Below are positions 18,328 to 25,964 of a stretch of DNA of 64,000 nt, one piece after another. The position numbers and the translations under genes were made by a program. The notes below the pieces were generated by a model. The model was not told the DNA's origin and ran no database searches. It saw nothing but the letters and a program-made list of their open reading frames with translations. Where the stretch lies: the NCBI GenBank assembly GCA_028718125.1, contig JAQUMN010000005.1:67784-131783 (forward strand). The letters are read 5' to 3'. The stretch is from Kiritimatiellia bacterium (lineage in GTDB: Bacteria > Verrucomicrobiota > Kiritimatiellia > JAAZAB01). The stretch's first letter is position 1; the number at the start of each line of letters is the position of its first letter.

Positions 18328-19992
18328 TCAGGCCGGCTCCGAATTGGATGTGGCGGCGGTCAGAAGTTGCTTGCCGGATTCGGTGAGCCGAAGCGCCTTG
18401 GTTCTGCCCTTTGGCGTGAGTTTTTCGATCTCTTCGATCATCCCCATCTCAATCAGGGACCGTTTGGCTTTATCCCCCTGCCGGCCTGAAAGTCCCAGCC
18501 GGGTATATCTGGCAACAACCCCGGAATCCGGGACGAGGGCAACGTCCTTCAGGAATGCCATTTCAGACCCGGTCAATGTTGGAAATGGGTTTTTGTCGGC
18601 TTCCACTGGTTGTTCGGCTGGCCGAATAAGTGGCATCATGACCTGCCGGATGATATCGTCCGTGACGGGAACTGCCGGAATCTTGATCTCCGGCACCCTA
18701 ATCATGAACGGTTCCTTGATTCTGCCCTGTAACTTCACAATAGCCTTACCGATTTCCATAGTACCAAGTGCCAACGGCTGTTCTTCCTGCAAGAGCATGG
18801 CGGCGCTGATCGTCGTCACGTCCTGCTTGCCCTTTAGATTCATGGATATGGTTGTGTAGGTGTTGGCCAGCGCCGTCTTGCTGATTTCTGACGGCATCTG
18901 GTCGAGAAAGACGATTCCTTCCGACATTTCTCGAATCTCCCGGAAGATGACCTCGACGATGGATGCCGGCTGGCCGGATCGTTGGGAAAGGCGTGACAGA
19001 AGATGGTGGGCCTCTTCAATGATCAGGATATGCTTGAGCTGATTTCTCTCGTTCTTGACCATCCGATGTGAATATATCTGGAGCATCAGCATTTCGGAGA
19101 AGAACAGCTTGTCCGCGTGACTGAGGGCTTCAAGCTCCAGGACAGTTGGCTGGGATAACAATTCATTCATGGTCACGTTGGTCCCGGAATTGACGATGCT
19201 GTCCATGGCGCCGAAACACAGGGAATGCACAGCCCTGATGGCTGAGGATAACCACAGGCTGACCCTGCCGGTTGCGGGGATGGTTTTCAGCATGGCCAGC
19301 ACATCCCGGAATGTCGGGTAGCGACTGACCTTGCCGTCATAGACACCGTGCTTCTGGTAGAGTTCGTCCAAGACTGAGGTCAGTAAATATTCAACTCCGG
19401 CCCCGCAAAAATACGCTGCGTTTATAACCGCGACCAGTGCCTTCAGATGCTGCTTGGGATCAATACCTTTTGGCGGAATCAGTGGATTTATCCGGAGTGG
19501 GGCAATATCACGACCGATTGTATACACGCGCAATCCCTGAAATTCCGGAAGGTTTTTGAGCCGACGCCAGGACTGTTTCCAGTCAAGACAGAGCCAGGGA
19601 ATCTCCGCTTTGGTCAGATTCATGGCCAGGAGGTAGCCTGCGTTCGATTTTCCGCTTCCAGTACGGCCAACAAACGAGGTGTGTTGAGCAAGTTCCAGAA
19701 GTCGTAAACCGAAAGGACACAAATCTTTTTCGTTGTAGTGAACCCAGCCCATGAAAATATCGCCTTGGGCTTCCTGTTGAGCCGGCGGGTGGAAAATGGG
19801 CGTGGTGTTCTGGACATCCCTGTTGAGATGGGCGTTTACGAGGAGATTTAGCTGTTCCTCAAGTTCTTCTCTGCCTTCCTCGTCCTGGAAGAGGTATGCC
19901 ATCCAAAATTCGTCCGCCTGCCGGCCGAGAATAGGACGGAGCGCCCTACACCTATCCTGAAATAGTTGTGTCGCCTTGTCCTTTATTGTCAT
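18328..19992 (-). CDS. HerA-like DUF87 ATPase with winged-helix tail
   Basis: The 554-residue protein has a HerA/FtsK-type ATPase core: VGRTGSGKSNAG near 107-118 (Walker A), a CLDWKQSW strand typical of HerA/TraD-like enzymes, and ILIIEEAHHLL near 325 (Walker B with glutamate pair). EIREMSEGIVFLDQMPSEI fits the sensor region. The last 75 residues look like a winged helix (LIEMGMIEEI, LTPKGRTKALRLTE). HerA proteins are hexameric DNA translocases paired with nucleases or small partners. It overlaps the end of the gene at 19952-20530 by 41 bases, so that gene is its probable partner. A second ATPase with the same layout lies at 46269-47969. Confidence 0.82.
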   Translation of the reverse strand: MTIKDKATQLFQDRCRALRPILGRQADEFWMAYLFQDEEGREELEEQLNLLVNAHLNRDVQNTTPIFHPPAQQEAQGDIFMGWVHYNEKDLCPFGLRLLELAQHTSFVGRTGSGKSNAGYLLAMNLTKAEIPWLCLDWKQSWRRLKNLPEFQGLRVYTIGRDIAPLRINPLIPPKGIDPKQHLKALVAVINAAYFCGAGVEYLLTSVLDELYQKHGVYDGKVSRYPTFRDVLAMLKTIPATGRVSLWLSSAIRAVHSLCFGAMDSIVNSGTNVTMNELLSQPTVLELEALSHADKLFFSEMLMLQIYSHRMVKNERNQLKHILIIEEAHHLLSRLSQRSGQPASIVEVIFREIREMSEGIVFLDQMPSEISKTALANTYTTISMNLKGKQDVTTISAAMLLQEEQPLALGTMEIGKAIVKLQGRIKEPFMIRVPEIKIPAVPVTDDIIRQVMMPLIRPAEQPVEADKNPFPTLTGSEMAFLKDVALVPDSGVVARYTRLGLSGRQGDKAKRSLIEMGMIEEIEKLTPKGRTKALRLTESGKQLLTAATSNSEPA

Positions 19993-20530
19993 CAGGAGAT
20001 GGCATGGCGTTCATAAGCCCCTGCCGGAATTGGGTGCCTGCGTAAGTCTTGTCGGCCAGGATGAGTTCACGTCTTAATTCAAGTGAATCTCTCCAGAGCG
20101 TGACATCTTCCTCACGAAGTTGCCGCTCCAGATCCAGCCTGGTCTTTTCCGAGTTCTGTTTCCGTTTGTCGGCGTCCGGTGTCCGGAGCAATGATACCCC
20201 ATAAATTTCACCGGAAACATCGCTAAGACGTCCCAGGATCGAAGATCGGTTTCTGTTCCGGATGGCAACCCGTTCCTCAAGCAATTGTCGGAGTACGTCT
20301 TTGGAGAAGTAATTGAATTTGAGTTGCTGGCCGGTCAGCGTGGCCAGCATGTTGTCTGAACCTTGACTTACACCCAATGCCTTTTCGACCTCCGGCTGTG
20401 AATAAGATGCTTCAGCACGGTAGTTCCGTCCCGGCATGCACGGTGAATACAGCACGGCATAGCTCGCGCTGAACGGGCGATATTCGGTTACCCGCCAATC
20501 CTGGTCTGTCGTGAATGAATAATTTACCAT
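19952..20530 (-). CDS. Unknown partner protein of the HerA-like ATPase
   Basis: No family recognised. The chosen ATG at 20530 gives 192 residues and is preceded by AGGAATG; a GTG at 20611 would add 27 residues, but these resemble an untranslated leader. The N-terminal half is predicted to be beta-rich with a TGQQLKFNYFSKD segment. Residues 90-175 are strongly charged and helical, with coiled-coil potential, and end in an acidic tail. The 41-base overlap with the downstream ATPase implies coupling and complex formation, perhaps as a loader or regulatory subunit. A perfect inverted repeat covers its ribosome-binding region and a TATA-like box lies just upstream, so this two-gene operon seems tightly regulated. 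Confidence 0.6.
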   Translation of the reverse strand: MVNYSFTTDQDWRVTEYRPFSASYAVLYSPCMPGRNYRAEASYSQPEVEKALGVSQGSDNMLATLTGQQLKFNYFSKDVLRQLLEERVAIRNRNRSSILGRLSDVSGEIYGVSLLRTPDADKRKQNSEKTRLDLERQLREEDVTLWRDSLELRRELILADKTYAGTQFRQGLMNAMPSPDDNKGQGDTTISG

Positions 20531-20534
20531 GTTG

Positions 20535-20559
20535 TCATTCCTGAGTGATACAGGAATGA
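20535..20559. promoter_or_regulatory. Perfect 9-bp inverted repeat at the start of the HerA operon
   Basis: TCATTCCTG and CAGGAATGA are separated by 7 bases and lie 5 bases upstream of the ATG at 20530. The second arm, read on the minus strand, contains the AGGAATG ribosome-binding site. It could be an operator over the transcription start or an RNA hairpin masking the RBS. Confidence 0.55.
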
Positions 20560-20566
20560 AGTAACA

Positions 20567-20585
20567 GGGATATATAAATGTTTCG
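20567..20585 (-). promoter_or_regulatory. TATA/BRE-like promoter of the HerA operon
   Basis: On the minus strand CGAAACATTTATATATCCC reads as a purine-rich BRE (CGAAAC) followed by a TATA box about 45 bases before the ATG, with the inverted repeat at 20535-20559 over the expected start site. No good bacterial -35/-10 pair is seen. Archaeal-type reading is inference. Confidence 0.4.
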
Positions 20586-20623
20586 ATAAATGCGAAGATG
20601 GGTTTGCGCACTCACGCATGGGC

Positions 20624-21460
20624 CTAGAAAAACATTCCAAGTTCAAGATAGACCGGAATAATTGTCACATCGATATTCCTATCATTGACCTTGATCTTGT
20701 CAGCCAGGTATTTTTTATAATCGCCAACCGGATACCAGACCCCTATGCTGAAATTAAATCCTATTCCTGATTCACTATGGCGCTCGTAGCCATACGCAAG
20801 CGATAATGAAGGACCTATCGAATCAGTGTAATACTGGCCGAAATTAATACTATGCTGGTTTCTCTGGGTTCGAGGGGTGAAATATAGATGTTCTTGGCCA
20901 CCGAATTGAGCGGATAAGCCAGATTTGTCTTGTTTATTCCCATAACCTGTATTGTATTGGACCATCCATAAATAACCGCCCACACCGGCTTCCAGTCCGA
21001 TTAAATCGGCGGGCCGAAGGCCCACTTTTGCCCCAAACAAACCATATTCACCAAGACCTATGCCTATCATCCATGGTTTGACGACGTTTTCGCCTGAGTC
21101 GCCGTTGTCGCTTCCGCCTTTGGAATAATCGAAGGCGTTTCTTGATTCTTCCACCGCTCCCCATGATTTTGGTCGGGCACCTGCTTCCTGTTGTTCCGTT
21201 GTGGAATCGGGCGATTTCAGAGACAACGGCGGAGGATTGGTTTCCCCGAATGTTACAGACTCAACTTTATCCGCGGTATAAACGACCTCTGAACTATCCT
21301 TTAATAATATGCGATAACTTTGTCCGGGTATTTCTTTTAATATCTTGCCGCGAATTACAGAGCCATCCTTGAGAATCAGTTCGTCTCCGAGCGCGACCGG
21401 TCCGCTTAATATGACCACAGCCGATAGTCCAATAACAACATATCTAAGAATTTGTTTCAT
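20624..21460 (-). CDS. Exported protein, probable outer-membrane beta-barrel
   Basis: The 278-residue protein starts at the ATG at 21460, which has GGAGGG ahead of it. The signal peptide (KQILRYVVIGLSAVVILSG, cleavage near ALG) is followed by a small beta domain with ELILKDGSVIRGKI, typical of DUF-type periplasmic modules. A low-complexity linker comes next, then about 150 residues of alternating aromatic strands ending in LELGMFF. The terminal phenylalanine fits outer-membrane barrels inserted by the Bam machinery. Its glycine-rich strands (IGIGLGEYGLFGAKVGL) support this. It groups with two lipoprotein genes downstream in coordinate terms, all on the minus strand. Specific function is unknown; its presence argues for a diderm bacterial host. 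Confidence 0.65.
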   Translation of the reverse strand: MKQILRYVVIGLSAVVILSGPVALGDELILKDGSVIRGKILKEIPGQSYRILLKDSSEVVYTADKVESVTFGETNPPPLSLKSPDSTTEQQEAGARPKSWGAVEESRNAFDYSKGGSDNGDSGENVVKPWMIGIGLGEYGLFGAKVGLRPADLIGLEAGVGGYLWMVQYNTGYGNKQDKSGLSAQFGGQEHLYFTPRTQRNQHSINFGQYYTDSIGPSLSLAYGYERHSESGIGFNFSIGVWYPVGDYKKYLADKIKVNDRNIDVTIIPVYLELGMFF

Positions 21461-21504
21461 CAGTTTTCCCTCCATAGTTAATCATTTATAATCCATCAGG
21501 CGCT

Positions 21505-21975
21505 CTACCGGGCAATATTCCCCGAGAGCGGGTAATGCGCGTCATTCCATCCCGTGACTTTCTGAACATGGATCGAGCCGGACTCGTAGGTCGAAAACCG
21601 TATCGCGACCGAGTAGTTCTGTCCTACACCGCAATCGTCGCTGAAAGACAATGTTGTCCCGCTGAACTGGGGCGAATTACCTGTCAAAGAAACATCATCG
21701 TTCCGGATGAACAGATAGCATTGGTAGGGCGGATGCAGGTATAAGGACACATTCCATCTTGCACCATTTGCCGCAGATACCGTTCCGGAATAATTTCCGG
21801 CATATGGTTCCAGTAAATCCCATGCCGATGCATTATCCGATGGTTGCGTATCCGGTACTACCGGAGCATTGGACGCGATGATTTCTTGATCCTCGTCGCC
21901 ACCTGTGCCTTCACACCCGGCAAGGCTGAATGAAATTGCCAGGCACAATAAAACGAGCAGTGAATGAAAGGTCAT
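21505..21975 (-). CDS. Small lipoprotein
   Basis: The 156-residue protein starts at the ATG at 21975, where GGAGTGAAG precedes it; a GTG three codons upstream is less likely. The hydrophobic signal ends in a lipobox, SLAGC, followed by an acidic linker, so the mature protein should be lipidated and anchored in a membrane. The rest is predicted to be a single beta-rich domain of about 110 residues. It has WNVSLYLHPPYQCYLF and a second pair of cysteines that may form a disulfide. No family recognised. It lies between two other envelope genes on the same strand. Confidence 0.65.
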   Translation of the reverse strand: MTFHSLLVLLCLAISFSLAGCEGTGGDEDQEIIASNAPVVPDTQPSDNASAWDLLEPYAGNYSGTVSAANGARWNVSLYLHPPYQCYLFIRNDDVSLTGNSPQFSGTTLSFSDDCGVGQNYSVAIRFSTYESGSIHVQKVTGWNDAHYPLSGNIAR

Positions 21976-22011
21976 AATCTTCACTCCGCCCCCTTCTTGC
22001 TGTGGAAGCCG

Positions 22012-22545
22012 CTAAATGGAACCATCGTTTGCGCCAATCAGTATCATCTTATTGCGATAGTCCATCGGCACTTGCTCAAGCAGCATAACTGTCAGTTCGT
22101 TTCCAGAGCGTAATTGAGAGCTTGAAGCTGTTGAGAGGGACGCCTTGACATCATCCGGGCTTAACGACCACATGGCGCCCGTAGCAGGATCGAGGATCAG
22201 CCAGCCTATTAGACCGCCAAACACCAGATTCCCCGCAATGTACCAGCCATTGACGCTGCCCGATATTTTTACTTCCCGTTTTTCATATCCGGGTTTTTCG
22301 ATCACTATCCGATATTTCGCGGAGGAAAAGAATCCTGAGCCGCGACTAAGCGATAACGAACATGGCGTGGTGCCTCCGCCTATAGCCATATTCTTTGAAT
22401 CATAGACCGTCACTTTTGCGCCGGTTGGATTCGAATTCACCGGCACTTTCTGGGTTGTGCCGAGAATAATTGACGCACAGCCGGCTAACATAAATCCCAC
22501 AAGCCCGACCAGGCCAAATATCAAGTAACGCTTCAGAAATTTCAT
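22012..22545 (-). CDS. Lipoprotein with PEGA-like domain
   Basis: The 177-residue protein has a lipoprotein signal (FGLVGLVGFMLAGC, cysteine at 23). A PEGA-like beta sandwich follows: VPVNSNPTGAKVTVYD, then TPCSLSLSRG, then YRIVIEKPGYEKREVKI. Around residues 98-118 a glycine-rich hydrophobic stretch (GNLVFGGLIGWLILDPATGA) resembles the transmembrane hairpin of Slp/YiaD-type glycine zippers. The last 50 residues are soluble. GAAAGGGAAACAGC precedes the start. Envelope stabilisation or surface anchoring is plausible. It is the first gene of the three-gene envelope set. Confidence 0.7.
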   Translation of the reverse strand: MKFLKRYLIFGLVGLVGFMLAGCASIILGTTQKVPVNSNPTGAKVTVYDSKNMAIGGGTTPCSLSLSRGSGFFSSAKYRIVIEKPGYEKREVKISGSVNGWYIAGNLVFGGLIGWLILDPATGAMWSLSPDDVKASLSTASSSQLRSGNELTVMLLEQVPMDYRNKMILIGANDGSI

Positions 22546-22654
22546 GCTGTTTCCCTTTCATGATTGATTGCGCTTCCCCGTCTCGATCATTAGTCGTTCT
22601 TGATTATTTCATGCCCCTCCTTTCTTCGTTCCAATACGAGTCATCCAGAAATAC

Positions 22655-23302
22655 TCACGCAAACAACCGTCCCAGCGCTTTCTCCATGTCTTGGTCGAAC
22701 ACGTGTGTGTAGGCCTCGGTCGTTTTCGTGGACTCATGGCCAAGCTGTCTCTGCACGAGACGCAGGTTGAACTTGCTGGCCTTGAGCAGGAAGCTGGCAT
22801 AGGTGTGCCGCAGGGAATGGATGCCTACGCCTCTGGCCTGACTAATTCCGGCTTTGGCCAGGATGCGCTTATATGATTTCTGCAACGCACGCTTGGACAT
22901 GCGCCGGCCGTTGACACAGAAGACCGGCGCGTCCGGCTCTACGCTCTCGTGCTGGCTGCGCTTCCAGTTGATAAATTCCTGCACAGTGGCACAAAACGCG
23001 GCGCGGATATGCACGAGCCGCTTTTTCCCGCCCTTGCCCTTCCGCACCAGCACCGCACTATGCCCGTTGTTCATCTGAAAATCTCCGCAACACAAATCCG
23101 CAATCTCCTGAACCCGCAGACCGGTTTCGGTCGCCACGCACACCAGAAACCAATCTTTAACCGGCGTCTTTCTGCCCGTGCTTAACGCCTTATCCTTCTC
23201 CTTGCCGGCAATCCTGGTCAGACGATGGAGTTCGGCCTCGTTCAGGAATTTGCTTGTGTCCAGCAGCCACAGGGCTTGGCCCTGTTTTTTTATTAACGCC
23301 AT
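22655..23302 (-). CDS. Short tyrosine recombinase/integrase
   Basis: The 215-residue protein is a tyrosine recombinase catalytic domain. It has an Arg I box (ETGLRVQEIADL), a lysine in the beta hairpin (VRKGKGGKKR), the H-x-x-R box (IHSLRHTYAS), a QLGHES histidine box, and the nucleophile in TTEAYTHVF. About 35 N-terminal residues replace the usual 100-residue SAM-like core-binding domain, so this is a minimal form. It lacks the extra segment of integron IntI. Two 26-bp near-palindromes lie 39 and 267 bases upstream and are good candidates for its binding sites. It could mobilise the neighbouring HerA/Orc1 region or the cassette-like cargo on the other side. Confidence 0.85.
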   Translation of the reverse strand: MALIKKQGQALWLLDTSKFLNEAELHRLTRIAGKEKDKALSTGRKTPVKDWFLVCVATETGLRVQEIADLCCGDFQMNNGHSAVLVRKGKGGKKRLVHIRAAFCATVQEFINWKRSQHESVEPDAPVFCVNGRRMSKRALQKSYKRILAKAGISQARGVGIHSLRHTYASFLLKASKFNLRLVQRQLGHESTKTTEAYTHVFDQDMEKALGRLFA

Positions 23303-23340
23303 TTTGATTCATCGTCGGTGTTCTCCTTGAATAGGGAAAT

Positions 23341-23366
23341 GTTCGTCTTTCTGCCGAAAGGTGAAC
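23341..23366 (-). repeat. 26-bp near-palindrome, copy A (candidate recombinase site)
   Basis: Two 11-base arms face each other around a 4-base centre. Read on the minus strand it matches copy B at 23569-23594 at 22 of 26 positions, sharing the core TTCGGCAGAAAGA and the outer GTTCA/GAAC ends. Confidence 0.55.
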
Positions 23367-23437
23367 TTTTGAGGAGCGTGAATGGATGAATAGGGAATGG
23401 CGTTTAGCGTCGGAACGAGAAGGATAAGCAGGCAAAG

Positions 23438-23452
23438 TATTTAAACTTTACG
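23438..23452 (-). promoter_or_regulatory. TATA/BRE-like sequence upstream of the recombinase
   Basis: On the minus strand CGTAAAGTTTAAATA has the form of a BRE plus TATA box. It lies about 140 bases before the recombinase ATG, so transcription would include copy A of the palindrome in the leader. Could be chance in an AT-rich spot. Confidence 0.3.
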
Positions 23453-23491
23453 CAGGCAGAAAATCGGCAGGAAATATGACCGGATTTGGGC

Positions 23492-23517
23492 AAAAAAATA
23501 AGCCGGAAAACCGGCTT
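23492..23517 (-). terminator. Intrinsic terminator on the minus strand
   Basis: AAGCCGG and CCGGCTT pair perfectly around a 4-base loop; on the minus strand the stem is followed by A and seven T. No gene precedes it on that strand for over 300 bases, so it may end a small RNA or shield the recombinase from read-through. Confidence 0.65.
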
Positions 23518-23568
23518 TAAGAGACGAGCAGCAAGCAACTTACAAAGAAATTAATGAAGAGAGGGAAA

Positions 23569-23594
23569 GTTCATACTTCGGCAGAAAGATGAAC
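23569..23594 (+). repeat. 26-bp near-palindrome, copy B (candidate recombinase site)
   Basis: Left arm GTTCATACTTC and right arm (reverse complement) GTTCATCTTTC match at 9 of 11 bases around GGCA. It is inverted relative to copy A 203 bases away. The arm-spacer-arm plan is that of tyrosine-recombinase core sites. Confidence 0.55.
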
Positions 23595-23641
23595 TTTTTT
23601 TAAACTAGTTATAATTTATGATAAAATGGCATTGAAGGCAA

Positions 23642-23677
23642 GGATCATTTTTAAAACAATCATTTTAAAACAGATCC
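23642..23677. repeat. AT-rich tandem repeat bounded by GGATC/GATCC
   Basis: ATCATTTTTAAAACA is followed directly by ATCATTTTAAAACA, differing by one T, and the pair is bracketed by GGATC and GATCC. Function unknown; could bind a protein or be bent DNA upstream of the promoter at 23710. Confidence 0.45.
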
Positions 23678-23709
23678 CCCACCACCACCAATTTTTTCCA
23701 CCATTTCTG

Positions 23710-23737
23710 TTGACATCTTTTTGCTCTTTCGTATTAT
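23710..23737 (+). promoter_or_regulatory. Strong sigma-70 promoter facing the cargo genes
   Basis: TTGACA at 23710-23715 and TATTAT at 23732-23737 are 16 bases apart, close to consensus. It points at the gene at 23880 with a leader of about 135 bases that contains a small CGCC/GGCG hairpin. Confidence 0.65.
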
Positions 23738-23879
23738 GCAATAGGTGTTTAAAGGACGCCTCGACGGTTGCCGAAAGGACTGAGTCCACCTTTAAGAAGT
23801 TAATGATAGAGAACCTTCTTTCTGCCCGTGAGAGCAACCGCCGGGTGAATTCGCCGAAAGGCGAGGAAAGGGGGGTCTC

Positions 23880-25130
23880 ATGACCCGTCAACTGCCGTCC
23901 AACCCCAACCTTAAGCAACTGCGCCATCAGGCCAAAGATCTTCTCAAGGCGCACCAGCATGGTGAAGCATCCTGCTGCGTCATCTTCAGAAATCTGCACC
24001 GATTCAAGGGAAAGACGGACGCAGAGATTACACGCTTCGATGTCTCGCTTGTCGATGCCCAATTCGCTATTGCTTTGGAATACGGGTTCAAAGGGTGGCG
24101 AGACATGAAGGAATACGTGACGAAGGCGTTCGGCGAAAGCGCCCCAGGGCAACTTAGCATGCCGGCACCAGGCAACGACTCCGGTAACACGTATGCGCGC
24201 GGGATGTCTGCTGCTCTTTCTTATCTCGGCACAGAGATGAGCTACGACCGGGTTATGGGACTCTCCGGTGTGGCCTTCATTCTGCAAGTGGATACCAGTG
24301 GGCCATTCATCGATGAGGAACTCGATAGCGGTTGGTGGCCCAACGATGCCTGGGGCTTTGACTTGGGCCTTCCCGTGGTTTCCAAGGCCGCGGGATGGGA
24401 ACTCCGCAAGTTGCGATGCAATGTCGAAGCGTTCAAGGCAGATTCGGCCACGGAATACCGCCGCGCATTCGCTCCCGCCATCGAACAGTCTCTTGCAGCG
24501 GGCAAACCCGTACTGGCAGAACACGATCATTGCTTCATCGTCACCACCGTTGATAATGAGGAACCGCCGCTTCTCGGATATGGAACACGCGGCAAATCCA
24601 CGCAATTCGAGGATGTCCTTCGGATTCCATGCTATCCTTGGGGCCTAATCGTCTTCGGCGGAACATTCAAGCCCGGCAGCCCCGAGGAAATCGATTTGGC
24701 ATCCCTGCGCCACATCACGGCATTGTTCAACGAGCAAGCGCAGGGAGCCAACGCGCCCATTACGCAGTTCTCGGGCCGGCAAGCGTGGACCGAATGGCTC
24801 CGGTTACTGCGCAACGGAGAAGCCTGCGATAACAACATGCTGATCCACCTGCGATACAACCGCCGCAGTGCGGTCGCCTACTTACATGAAATGCTCATGC
24901 GACACAACAGCGAAACGGCAACACACCTTTCCGCCGCCGCCGAGTTCTACCAGCGCATCGTTGACGAGGTGATGAGACAGGGCTTGCCCTACAACCGCGT
25001 GAAAAACGGAGAAGACGAACAAACCGTACGTTCGGAATTCACCGCGATGGTCGACCGCGTGTCGAAACTGGAGGCGCAGGCGATCGCCAAGCTGGAAGCG
25101 GCTGCTGGCAGCATGTCGGTCCAAAGATAA
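23880..25130 (+). CDS. Ankyrin-leader / BtrH-like N-terminal domain protein
   Basis: The 416-residue protein opens with the short helical module common in cassette-borne proteins: NPNLKQLRHQAKDLLKAH, then LVDAQFAIALEYGFKGWRDM, about 75 residues. A region resembling the BtrH N-terminal (cysteine-peptidase-like, C39-fold) domain follows, with GMSAALSYLGTEMSYDRVMG, a W-rich middle and AEHDHCFIVTTVDN (histidine and cysteine near 217-218). The last 150 residues are helical. BtrH-like domains act as acyltransferases or peptidases in antibiotic biosynthesis, but similar proteins occur widely as orphan cassette genes. A near-consensus promoter precedes it. The start is the ATG after AAGGGGGGTCTC. Function is unproven. 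Confidence 0.65.
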   Translation: MTRQLPSNPNLKQLRHQAKDLLKAHQHGEASCCVIFRNLHRFKGKTDAEITRFDVSLVDAQFAIALEYGFKGWRDMKEYVTKAFGESAPGQLSMPAPGNDSGNTYARGMSAALSYLGTEMSYDRVMGLSGVAFILQVDTSGPFIDEELDSGWWPNDAWGFDLGLPVVSKAAGWELRKLRCNVEAFKADSATEYRRAFAPAIEQSLAAGKPVLAEHDHCFIVTTVDNEEPPLLGYGTRGKSTQFEDVLRIPCYPWGLIVFGGTFKPGSPEEIDLASLRHITALFNEQAQGANAPITQFSGRQAWTEWLRLLRNGEACDNNMLIHLRYNRRSAVAYLHEMLMRHNSETATHLSAAAEFYQRIVDEVMRQGLPYNRVKNGEDEQTVRSEFTAMVDRVSKLEAQAIAKLEAAAGSMSVQR

Positions 25131-25222
25131 CGCCCGGACTGCTCAGCACACCCTCAGAATGAAGGTTGGTGTTCTCACCTCACCGGCAGAAAGCCAGGGA
25201 TGACAAGGCCGCCGCTGTGGCC

Positions 25223-25876
25223 TTACCGAAGCCGCGTTCGGTCCGGTTGTTGAGCAAATTGCAGGTCCATGTGATACTCAAACCCAGGGTCTATAATGTG
25301 CTCGTCCCAGCTTCGAACCTTTCCTCGTTTGAATCCGCATTTCTCCCAGAAAGCAATATCGGGCAACCAGCCGAAGTCGCTCTTCTCGAAAGCCCAGCCT
25401 TCAATCCTTTGCCACTCGTTGACTCTCGCCCACGCAACGAGGTATCGGATCATTTGGGATCCGAGTCCCTTGCGGCGCAGTGCCTGCTTCACACTGAGGC
25501 AATGAGTGCGCAAAACTCTTCGTTTCATGTGGTCCTTGGGAATTGGCGAAAAGGTTTCGACTTCGGCCATGTCATCTTCGTCAATGTAGTGCAAGCAACC
25601 AGGAAGGTTTATGCCGCATTCGGTCGGTACGAAGGGGAGAAAGCCTACAACGCTCTGCTCCTGCCAAGCCAAGATGGCACAGGCACGATAGGCATCGGTA
25701 AGTTTCCTGTAGTATGTCACGTACATGGGATTCGGCCACTGCTCAGACTTGGCATGAACACGGCATCCTACAGCGACTTCCACACCGTTCGGTTCTCGAT
25801 CCGCCATCAAATAGCCGGTGCCCATCGGCCGGATGACGATGGGAATGTCTTCGACTGTGATGACTTTGGGTTTCAT
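25223..25876 (-). CDS. GNAT-family N-acetyltransferase
   Basis: The 217-residue protein has the GNAT acetyl-CoA loop RRKGLGSQMI near 135-144 after a beta strand (VLRTHCLSV). WARVNEWQRIEGWAF then provides beta-5, and FWEKCGFKRGKV the last hairpin. Its long N-terminal region and wide substrate strand resemble the two other large GNATs downstream (26771 and 27536), suggesting common descent. The ATG is preceded by AGGATGAG and starts 14 bases after the R-prime-like core of the attC-like site at 25890-25960, as expected for the first gene of an integron cassette. Substrate unknown; aminoglycoside-type or toxin detoxification are possibilities. Confidence 0.8.
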   Translation of the reverse strand: MKPKVITVEDIPIVIRPMGTGYLMADREPNGVEVAVGCRVHAKSEQWPNPMYVTYYRKLTDAYRACAILAWQEQSVVGFLPFVPTECGINLPGCLHYIDEDDMAEVETFSPIPKDHMKRRVLRTHCLSVKQALRRKGLGSQMIRYLVAWARVNEWQRIEGWAFEKSDFGWLPDIAFWEKCGFKRGKVRSWDEHIIDPGFEYHMDLQFAQQPDRTRLR

Positions 25877-25889
25877 CTCATCCTGCTTT

Positions 25890-25960
25890 GCCCAATGTTC
25901 GTGTTCTCCCTATTCGCAGCCCGCCGCGGGCTGCGAATAGGGAGCGACGCGTGGTTGGGT
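25890..25960 (-). repeat. attC-like site with 39-base palindrome
   Basis: The outer boxes are GCCCAAT (25890) and GTTGGGT (25954-25960). Read on the minus strand they give ACCCAAC (R-double-prime consensus) and ATTGGGC (R-prime with one mismatch). Inside, 25906-25944 is a perfect palindrome with 19-bp arms. It begins 5 bases after the methyltransferase stop, the usual place for an integron recombination site. Confidence 0.5.
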
Positions 25961-25964
25961 AATC

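Larger units (their letters stand above)
23303..23879. other. 577-base intergenic region beside the recombinase
   Basis: No gene is supported. The region holds two inverted 26-bp near-palindromes, a TATA-like box and an intrinsic terminator on the minus strand, an AT-rich direct repeat, and a strong sigma-70 promoter pointing right. These are listed separately. The layout resembles an attachment or control region between a recombinase and its cargo. Confidence 0.6.

Noticed and set aside
22655-23302. Integron integrase IntI
   Set aside because: Too short at 215 residues and lacking the extra IntI segment; a generic minimal tyrosine recombinase fits better.
23616-24605. 329-residue minus-strand frame
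   Set aside because: Mirrors the BtrH-like gene, which has a strong promoter, RBS and recognisable domains on the plus strand.
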